Shown piece by piece: positions 58,099 through 64,000 of a stretch of 64,000 bases of DNA; positions within the stretch are counted from its first letter, which is position 1, and every line of letters begins with the position of its first letter. The stretch is from Gemella morbillorum (GTDB taxonomy: Bacteria > Bacillota > Bacilli > Staphylococcales > Gemellaceae). The stretch spans positions 1,612,001 through 1,676,000 of the forward strand of contig NZ_LS483440.1 in assembly GCF_900476045.1 (NCBI RefSeq), written 5' to 3'. The notes under the pieces were generated by a model that worked only from the letters and a program-made list of their open reading frames with translations, had not been told where the DNA came from and did no database searches. Both the position numbers and the translations under genes were made by a program.

Positions 58099-58755
58099 TT
58101 AACATCCTCCCTCTTCTAACAAACTTCGTTCTTTTAAATCCTCAACTAATTTTGAGAATTTTTCACTCGCTTCAGTTGTAGAGGTAATTATATCATCTAA
58201 TAAGCCATCCGGAACTTTCGGTAGTTCAATAACTTCTTCTTTTTCTTCTGTCAGTTTCGTTAAATTTGATTTTTTCCCACGCCCTACTGAGATTTTCATA
58301 TTACCTATATATTGTAACTTCTTCAAATCTTTTAGAGTCTTTTGTTTAGGTTCTTCTTGTAAATTTTCCTCTTGCTTGGATTGTTTAGATTGTTTAGGTT
58401 GTTCATTAATTTTCGATTCTTTATCTTTTTTAACACTATCTTGATTTAACTTTTTGGGTTTCTTTTTGTTGTGTTTAGCTTTTGTAGCTTCTACTGTTTT
58501 TGGGGTGCTATCTACTTTTTCTTCTTTTTGCGTTAAAATAACCTTATCTTTTTTGATATTTTTTATCTTTGCATTAACTATAAAGCCTTCCGAAAAAATT
58601 TCCGCTAGTTTTTTCTTCTTCCCTACATGCATATTTTCCTTTGGCAAGAATGCTTGTTCTCCACTTTCTAACTGAAAATACAAGCCATTAGCTTCGACCT
58701 TAGTTACTTTCGCACTTATTTCTTTTCCGATATTTTCGCTAACTTTATTACCCAT
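58099..58755 (-). CDS. S1-domain RNA-binding protein (YabR-like position)
   Basis: 218 residues. The S1 domain fills about 10-78 (GKEISAKVTKVEANGLYFQL then KNIKKDKVILTQKEEK). A long lysine- and glutamine-rich linker (80-140) and a C-terminal region VGRGKKSNLTKLTEE follow. Bacillus has yabR, an S1 protein, just before tilS, so position and domain agree, but the linker and tail are not shared. It probably binds RNA or ribosomes. Confidence 0.8.
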   Translation of the reverse strand: MGNKVSENIGKEISAKVTKVEANGLYFQLESGEQAFLPKENMHVGKKKKLAEIFSEGFIVNAKIKNIKKDKVILTQKEEKVDSTPKTVEATKAKHNKKKPKKLNQDSVKKDKESKINEQPKQSKQSKQEENLQEEPKQKTLKDLKKLQYIGNMKISVGRGKKSNLTKLTEEKEEVIELPKVPDGLLDDIITSTTEASEKFSKLVEDLKERSLLEEGGC

Positions 58756-58850
58756 TTAATCACCCCTTTACTCTTCGGCTTTTACTCATGACAATATTAT
58801 AGCATATTAAGGCGATAAACTCCTTATATTTTATTTTCTTCTGGAAAATT

Positions 58851-58892
58851 AAAAGAATGAAAGGATTTTTCATCAAATCCTCTCATTCTTTT
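58851..58892 (-). terminator. Terminator of the metal ATPase operon
   Basis: AAAAGAATGAAAGGATTT pairs with AAATCCTCTCATTCTTTT (one mismatch) around TTCATC, with T-runs on both sides. It begins ten bases after the stop at 58902. Confidence 0.9.
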
Positions 58893-58901
58893 ATTCATAT
58901 T

Positions 58902-60956
58902 CTATTTTATTTTAAAATTTTTCAAAACTATTCCAAACGTGGTTAAGTTATGTAATAACGCTAATAAATTAGGTGATAGAACATTTATAAGTCCTAAAAA
59001 TATTAATGAACTATTTATAGTAACTGTACCTTTGACATTACTACTCATTTGAGCACGAAGTTTTTTAGAAACATCAGACAACAATAGTAATGAATCAAGA
59101 GAATCTGATTGTAAAACTACATCGCTTATCTGTTTTGATAAATCGGCGCTTTCGTTCATAACAATACTAATGTCACTTTCTGATAATGCTGCTGAATCAT
59201 TCAGTCCATCACCTATCATTAACACACGACGTCCTTGTTCTTTTTCTTTTCTTATATATTCAAACTTCGTTACAGGTGTCATATTAGTATATACTTCATC
59301 AAATGTTATATCTTTTAAGATTTTATTGGTTCTAACGTCGTTATCTCCAGTCAATAAGACAACCTTTTTCCCTTTATTTCTAAGTTCAGCTAGCACGGAG
59401 TTTGCTTCATTCCTAAGTGGAATATCTATACAAAATATAGAAATCAATTTCCCTTTGTACCCTAAGAATAGCAAATTGTATTGCTCTTGTTTTTCAGCTA
59501 TAATTCGCTCTTGGTCAACTGTAACTAGAATATTCTCATCTTTTATCAACTGACTACTTCCTATAACAACCTTTTCTCCATCAATATGTGAAATAATACC
59601 TCTAGAGGCAATATGGTATAGTTCTGTGTGCATTTCCTCGTGTTCAATACCATCTTCTTCGGCTTTACTAACAACTGCACTAGCGATAGGGTGGTAAATA
59701 TGTTCTTCTAAACAAGCTCCTATTTTTACAACTTCCTCATATGAATATTCATAAAATGGTAGTACCTCTCGAATATACGGTCTTGACACAGTTATTGTTC
59801 CTGTTTTATCAAAAACAAAAGTATCTATGTCTCCATATTTATCAAGCGTTACTGAGTTTTTTACCACTATTTTTTTATCTATTAAATTTTTTATAGTAGT
59901 TAGGTAAGCAACAGGTGTAGATAACTTCAAAGCACAAGAATAATCTACTAATAGAAACGAAATTGCTTTAGCGAACGATCTTGTAAAAAGATATGTCAGT
60001 CCCATCGCTATAAAGTTGTACTTCACGATACTATCAGCTAATTTTATATACTTATAGTGGTATGTATCTTCACGACTTTCTGATTCTTTCATCAATTGAA
60101 TAAGATGATAGATTCGTCCATTAACTTGCGGATTTTCTACCTTAAGTTTAATTTCTCCATGAACAACTATAGTATTGGAGTAAACTTTATCTCCTATTTT
60201 TTTAGTTACTGGGAAGCTTTCTCCTGTCAACGAACTCTCATCAACACTTGCTCCACCACCAGCAACAACACCATCAAATAAGATTTCATTTCCTTCAGAA
60301 ATTAAAATAACATCGTCTTTTTTCACCTCTGAGCTAGGTATTTTCCTATTACCTTCATCTTCTACAAGCCAAACTTCTTTATCAAACGAAGTTAAACTTT
60401 TTTCTAGCTCTTTAACGGATTTTTTCTCTGACCAATTGTTTAAAGACTCCCCTAATTCTAAAATAAACATAATTGAACTAGCTGTTTCACGCGCTCCTGT
60501 TACTAATGAAACAAAAATCGCCGTTGAATCAAGCGTCTCCATTGTAACTTGTTTTTTAGCTAATAATTTTAACGTATCTCTAAAATATTTAGACGCCTTC
60601 CACCATATATAAACTGTTCTTAATGGGAGTGGAATAAATAATTTTGATACTGTTCGCCAAAATACCGCATCCGCTATTATCGTATAAGGTGTATCCTCAG
60701 CTTTTAAAACTGGATTTTCGTAACAACCTCTAATTTGCTCTACATCTATAAGTTCTAAAAATTTCTTTAGACACTCATTTTGATTAGTTTTGAAAATAAC
60801 AGCAAAAGTATATTCATCTTGATAAAACTCAATTTTGTTTATGCTTTGAATCTTTTTCGCTTGTTTTTTAAAATATGCTTTTACATCTGGCGTTAGGCGA
60901 AAATTCGCTCTAATTCTTGCTCTCCCGCTCGATAGATGCAATATTTTAAATTCCAT
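58902..60956 (-). CDS. P1B-type metal-transporting ATPase with SCALKLSTP motif
   Basis: 684 residues. An N-terminal HMA-like domain without CxxC (1-80) leads to the membrane region. It has TGES (244-247), the transmembrane metal motif SCALKLSTP (340-348) in place of CPx, D383 in FDKTGTIT, the P1B hallmark HP in EEHIYHPIASAV, and MIGDGLNDSAALSESDISIV. ATPases with this motif (mycobacterial CtpC and relatives) handle manganese or zinc. It follows the 93-residue partner by one base, so the two are co-translated. Metal specificity is not decided. Confidence 0.85.
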   Translation of the reverse strand: MEFKILHLSSGRARIRANFRLTPDVKAYFKKQAKKIQSINKIEFYQDEYTFAVIFKTNQNECLKKFLELIDVEQIRGCYENPVLKAEDTPYTIIADAVFWRTVSKLFIPLPLRTVYIWWKASKYFRDTLKLLAKKQVTMETLDSTAIFVSLVTGARETASSIMFILELGESLNNWSEKKSVKELEKSLTSFDKEVWLVEDEGNRKIPSSEVKKDDVILISEGNEILFDGVVAGGGASVDESSLTGESFPVTKKIGDKVYSNTIVVHGEIKLKVENPQVNGRIYHLIQLMKESESREDTYHYKYIKLADSIVKYNFIAMGLTYLFTRSFAKAISFLLVDYSCALKLSTPVAYLTTIKNLIDKKIVVKNSVTLDKYGDIDTFVFDKTGTITVSRPYIREVLPFYEYSYEEVVKIGACLEEHIYHPIASAVVSKAEEDGIEHEEMHTELYHIASRGIISHIDGEKVVIGSSQLIKDENILVTVDQERIIAEKQEQYNLLFLGYKGKLISIFCIDIPLRNEANSVLAELRNKGKKVVLLTGDNDVRTNKILKDITFDEVYTNMTPVTKFEYIRKEKEQGRRVLMIGDGLNDSAALSESDISIVMNESADLSKQISDVVLQSDSLDSLLLLSDVSKKLRAQMSSNVKGTVTINSSLIFLGLINVLSPNLLALLHNLTTFGIVLKNFKIK

Positions 60957-60957
60957 G

Positions 60958-61239
60958 TTATTTTTCCTCTAATTCTAATAAATTACTTTCTTTCTTCTCT
61001 TTATCATATAAATCTTTAGCATCTGCAACTACATCATCAGCATGTTGTTTAATATTAGAAATAGTTCCTTCTACTTCATCTTTTGCTTTATATAATTTTG
61101 ATAAAACTACTGAGTAACCTTTTTTGGCATCTTTGCTTGATAATAATTTAAGCCCTACTGTTCCAAAAGCTACTCCTCCTGCAAAAACTCCTGGTGTTTT
61201 TAATGCTGCTTTAGCACCTTTTAATAATTTGATTGACAT
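60958..61239 (-). CDS. Small membrane-anchored partner of the P1B ATPase (DUF6110/PacL-like)
   Basis: 93 residues. A glycine-rich helix (PGVFAGGVAFGTVGLKLLSS) is followed by a Lys/Ala/Asp coiled region with KAKDEVEGTISNIKQHADDV and an acidic tail ending ESNLLELEEK. This is the layout of the small proteins encoded beside such ATPases. In mycobacteria PacL proteins scaffold CtpC and chaperone zinc through a C-terminal acidic/His motif. Here the tail has acidic residues but no His. The functional match is inference. AAGGAGG precedes the ATG. Confidence 0.7.
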   Translation of the reverse strand: MSIKLLKGAKAALKTPGVFAGGVAFGTVGLKLLSSKDAKKGYSVVLSKLYKAKDEVEGTISNIKQHADDVVADAKDLYDKEKKESNLLELEEK

Positions 61240-61469
61240 ATTTAAATCCTCCTTTTTTATATTTTGCTATAGCTTAATTATAACACCTTGAATATTATAT
61301 GTAAATTAATCAACAATCTCATTCTAATACTATAATTTAATGAACCTAAAAGATTATTTATGTTATAATAACTATGTTAAAGCATAATAAAGTAATTATA
61401 ACGCAAATTTGATTATATCGGTTATTTTTAAGCCACTAAACAATTAGATTAACAAGTAAGGAGTAACTT

Positions 61470-62402
61470 ATGATTTATATTATCGGACTTGGACCTAATG
61501 ATAGTTCAAACATTAAAGAAAATATTAAAAACTTATTATTAAACAATACCTCGGCAAAAATTATCGTACGCACAAAAGAACATCCAGCGATTGATTTTTT
61601 AGAACAGAACAATATTTTATTTGAAACTTGCGATAAATTTTATACTGAAAGTGATAATTTTGAAAATACTTATAACAACATTGCTAATTATATACTAGAG
61701 GAAGCAGAAGAAAATGATGTTATGTATCTTGTTCCAGGGCACCCTATGGTTGCCGAACTTACTACACAACTGCTTATTAAAAACGGTAAAAATGTTAAAG
61801 TTATCGGTGGGGAGAGTTTTCTAGATTCTTGTTTCAACGCTGCACAGTTTGATCCTGTTGAAGGATTTACCCTTGCTGATGCAACAGCTCCTGAAACCCT
61901 TAGCTCTGTTAATCCTCATAATCATCTGCTTATTACCCAATGTTACGATGATATAACTGCTGCCACTGTTTCTTATGAACTTATGGAAATTTATCCATAT
62001 GACCACATTGTTACAATTATTGAGCAAGCTGGAGCTCTTGATGAACATATTTACACCTCAACACTACAAGAACTTTCTGCTGAAGTTGGCGAACAAGTAA
62101 ACAACCTGCGCGCACTTTATATCCCACCGCTAAAAAATTCACTAAGCTATAATATTAAAGACTACGCTAATGAATATAATGATGAAGATGAAATTACTGA
62201 AGATAACCTTATTAACAAACTTGAAAATCTAGTATCAAAATTAAAGAAAAATAGTGACCGTACTGATGACTACACAGCGGATAACACAAAAATACTCGCT
62301 CAAATTATTAATACTTCACTAGATTTTACTATCGCATGCGACACTTACTACGAACTTAGCGATATTGTTAATGAAATGAAAGAGGATAGAGACAATGGAT
62401 AA
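61470..62402 (+). CDS. YabN-like tetrapyrrole methylase domain protein without MazG
   Basis: 310 residues. MIYIIGLGPNDSSNIKENIK and MYLVPGHPMVAELTTQLLIK are the tetrapyrrole (corrin/porphyrin) methylase signatures, with HLLITQCYDDITAATVSYEL later. In Bacillus YabN this domain is fused to a MazG pyrophosphohydrolase (about 490 residues). Here the C-terminal 85 residues are an acidic helical stretch without the MazG ExxE motif. AAGGAG precedes the ATG. It overlaps mnmM by eight bases. Confidence 0.82.
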   Translation: MIYIIGLGPNDSSNIKENIKNLLLNNTSAKIIVRTKEHPAIDFLEQNNILFETCDKFYTESDNFENTYNNIANYILEEAEENDVMYLVPGHPMVAELTTQLLIKNGKNVKVIGGESFLDSCFNAAQFDPVEGFTLADATAPETLSSVNPHNHLLITQCYDDITAATVSYELMEIYPYDHIVTIIEQAGALDEHIYTSTLQELSAEVGEQVNNLRALYIPPLKNSLSYNIKDYANEYNDEDEITEDNLINKLENLVSKLKKNSDRTDDYTADNTKILAQIINTSLDFTIACDTYYELSDIVNEMKEDRDNG

Positions 62403-62952
62403 GGTTCTCGCATTTAGTAAGAAAATTTTGAAAGAAGTAATAGATAAAAACTCGATTGTTGTTGATGCAACATGTGGCAATGGCAATGACACCTTATTTT
62501 TAGCACAAAGTGCAGCAAAGAAAGTTTACGCTTTTGATATTCAGCAACAAGCGATTGATTCTACATTAAAGCTTCTACAAATAAACAACTGCCTTGAAAA
62601 ATGTGAAGTCATTTTAGATTCACATAACAACTTTGATAACTATATTAGCGAGCCGATTAAAGCTGTTGTCTTTAATCTTGGTTACCTACCTAATGCAGAC
62701 CACACAATAACTACTCTTGCGGATACAACTTTACTGGCAATAGATAAATTTCTTACCAACCTTGAAATTAACGGACGTATCGTGATTGTTGTTTACTGGG
62801 GACATGAGAACGGAAAAGTAGAAAAAGAAGCTTTGCTTAACCATTTAACAAAACTTGATCAAAAAGAAGTAGAAGTACTAAGCTATCAGTTTATCAATCA
62901 AAAAAATAATGCACCATTTGTCCTTGCTTTAGAAAAGAAAAATAATATATAA
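62395..62952 (+). CDS. mnmM: tRNA 5-(aminomethyl)-2-thiouridine methyltransferase MnmM (YtqB family)
   Basis: 185 residues of class I methyltransferase. SAM motif I is VVDATCGNGNDTLFLAQ, motif II YAFDIQQQAID, and AVVFNLGYLPNADHTITT is the family signature of the rRNA_methylase-type YtqB group. MnmM completes the mnm5s2U34 modification in Bacillus and other Gram-positives that lack MnmC. It overlaps the upstream gene by eight bases, so it is translationally coupled. Confidence 0.88.
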   Translation: MDKVLAFSKKILKEVIDKNSIVVDATCGNGNDTLFLAQSAAKKVYAFDIQQQAIDSTLKLLQINNCLEKCEVILDSHNNFDNYISEPIKAVVFNLGYLPNADHTITTLADTTLLAIDKFLTNLEINGRIVIVVYWGHENGKVEKEALLNHLTKLDQKEVEVLSYQFINQKNNAPFVLALEKKNNI

Positions 62953-62981
62953 AAATCAAATTCCAACTGAAAGGAACTGTA

Positions 62982-63560
62982 ATGCGCGAAATAGAAATAG
63001 AATTTAAAAATTTATTAACCGAAGAAGAATATAAAAAGTTATATGCTGCCTTTAACCTAGTGAATAAAGAGCAAATAATCAACAAAAATTTTTATTATGA
63101 TGATGCAAACGAAAGCTTCAAAAAGGCAAATTCTGCCTTACGTATTCGCTATACAAATAACAAAACGGAAATGACTCTAAAAATCAAAGGGGCTACACAA
63201 AATATCGAAATCAACGTACCTCTTGATGAGAGTTTCCCGAAAGAACCAACTGTTTTACCAACCTTACCTAACGAAATTATGAGCGAGTTGGAAAGACTTA
63301 ATCTAAAAATAAAAACGCCTATGCTAATTCAAAAAATTGAAACACAGCGTTATGAAGTAAAAACTCAAGATGGGTTATTGGTACTAGATAAAACAACCTT
63401 CCTAAAAGATATAGTTGATTATGAACTTGAATTTGAGGCGACTAGTTTTGAAAAAGGGAAAATAGCTTTTGAAAATCTTTTAACAGAGTTTGATATTACT
63501 AATAAACCTGCTAAACCAAAAATAGCTAGAGCAATGGAGTATAATACCAGGTTTATATAA
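62982..63560 (+). CDS. CYTH-domain protein (YjbK-like)
   Basis: 192 residues starting MREIEIEFKNLLTEEEYKKL. The ExExK motif EIEFK lies at residues 5-9, and the domain continues with ALRIRYTNNKTEMTLKIKGA and VLDKTTFLKDIVDYELEFEA. CYTH tunnel enzymes hydrolyse inorganic or nucleoside triphosphates or thiamine triphosphate; the YjbK group is not settled. AAAGGAAC precedes the ATG. It lies 29 bases after mnmM in the same operon. Confidence 0.85.
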   Translation: MREIEIEFKNLLTEEEYKKLYAAFNLVNKEQIINKNFYYDDANESFKKANSALRIRYTNNKTEMTLKIKGATQNIEINVPLDESFPKEPTVLPTLPNEIMSELERLNLKIKTPMLIQKIETQRYEVKTQDGLLVLDKTTFLKDIVDYELEFEATSFEKGKIAFENLLTEFDITNKPAKPKIARAMEYNTRFI

Positions 63561-63603
63561 ATTATATCAATAATCTGTATAAATTGTTTAATCGACTACT
63601 TTT

Positions 63604-63734
63604 GATATGCTTGTGTAAGAGTGCCATTTGTTAAAAGATGAATTGTTACACCTCTGTAGATATGCTTGTGATTCTTTATCCCACATCTTTAGAAGATGTT
63701 CCGTTACGATAGATTCCTAAATCACAAGCATATC
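63604..63734 (+). repeat. Repeat-and-hairpin array after the CYTH gene
   Basis: GATATGCTTGTG occurs at 63604-63615 and 63659-63670. The second copy, extended to GATATGCTTGTGATT, pairs perfectly over 15 bases with AATCACAAGCATATC (63720-63734), and an inner ACATCTT-TAG-AAGATGT stem fills the loop. GTATTTTTT follows on the plus strand, so it probably terminates the yabN-mnmM-CYTH operon. GTGTAA/TTACAC arms bracket the segment between the two direct copies. The form also resembles ends of a small mobile element. Confidence 0.6.
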
Positions 63735-63858
63735 GTATTTTTTCTCTTCATTTCCCCTTCAAAATACTTAGATAGATGTCGATTCACTCCTTGACTACAT
63801 AAAATCAAATTTTATTCCACTAAATCACACTATTTTCTGCTATCTTGTATCGGCTTAT
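63735..63858. other. AT-rich gap without a recognised gene
   Basis: About 120 bases between the hairpin and the partial gene at the right edge. On the minus strand a nine-codon frame (MKRKNTICL, stop) runs into the hairpin with a GAAGGGG-like site, which is probably chance. I see no promoter or RNA gene. Confidence 0.4.
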
Positions 63859-63999
63859 TTACACCTCTATCATTCCGACATATTGCATACTACTGCAAAC
63901 CTCTGGTTCTAAATCCAGAAAATCCTTTACTGAAGCAGCCCAAATTACATTTCCCTCTAAAATCCCTTTATCCTTACATTTTCTCTGAAATTCATCTAA
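63859..63999 (-). CDS. C-terminal end of an unidentified protein (start outside window)
   Basis: 46 codons open to the window edge and ending in TAA, reading DEFQRKCKDKGILEGNVIWA then ASVKDFLDLEPEVCSSMQYV and GMIEV. The composition is that of a real soluble protein, and the frame has no interruption. I do not recognise the family from this end. It converges on the CYTH operon across the hairpin at 63659-63734. Confidence 0.5.
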   Translation of the reverse strand, partial: LDEFQRKCKDKGILEGNVIWAASVKDFLDLEPEVCSSMQYVGMIEV

Positions 64000-64000
64000 A

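Noticed and set aside
63604-63734. CRISPR array
   Set aside because: Only two direct copies of 12 bases and one inverted copy, with no regular spacers and no cas genes.

Overview
The window is AT-rich, low-GC Gram-positive DNA. It carries strong AGGAGG-type ribosome binding sites, TTGACA/TATAAT promoters and classical hairpin-plus-T terminators. The gene content is an S10-spc ribosomal operon, the order S1-protein/tilS/hpt/ftsH, pfkA-pyk beside dnaE, competence genes coiA and dprA, a Gram-positive SirTM-macrodomain pair, and a wall-anchored subtilase. This fits a Firmicute of the Bacillales/Lactobacillales border. A Gemella species is my best guess, an inference from gene content that no search confirms.

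Layout. 1-12101 (minus strand): S10-spc operon from rpsJ to rpsM, including secY, adk, infA and rpmJ, with a consensus promoter at 12073-12101 and a structured leader. 12284-21680 (minus): housekeeping and stress genes (OsmC-like, HAD, nitroreductase, CapA-like), the competence cluster coiA-dprA-hydrolase, rlmA, tadA and a YdcF-like protein. 21681-25191: a MacB-like ABC transporter and an sdpR-sdpI pair whose promoter lies between two matching operators. 25446-36834: ldhD (+), pyk, pfkA and dnaE (-), yaaA, glpK (+). 36865-41190: an AAC(3)-I-like acetyltransferase, a MarR pair, and the macrodomain/SirTM operon divergent from an HxlR regulator and a lipoprotein gene, with a 20-bp perfect palindrome between the promoters. 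41192-46276: a giant subtilisin-like surface protease.

46277-51515 is a scarred accessory region. It holds a degraded second copy of the macrodomain/SirTM/promoter/lipoprotein block with hxlR missing, a 3'-end duplicate of the neighbouring P-type ATPase gene, a 72-nt repeat shared by two broken small genes, an unannotated 57-aa membrane protein, a candidate small RNA, a fold-back element, and an overlapping pair of unknown exported proteins.

51516-63560 returns to core genes: a CtpE-like P-type ATPase, ftsH, hpt, tilS, an S1-domain protein, then a metal P1B-type ATPase with a small partner resembling PacL-like or DUF6110 proteins, and finally (+) a YabN methylase domain without MazG, mnmM and a CYTH protein. 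The right edge carries a large hairpin and the C-terminus of an unidentified protein.

The most interesting points are the HxlR-controlled SirTM/macrodomain locus without lipoylation partners, its decayed duplicate in which regulator, operator symmetry and target genes are all lost while the promoters survive, and the unknown exported protein pair at 49437-50784.
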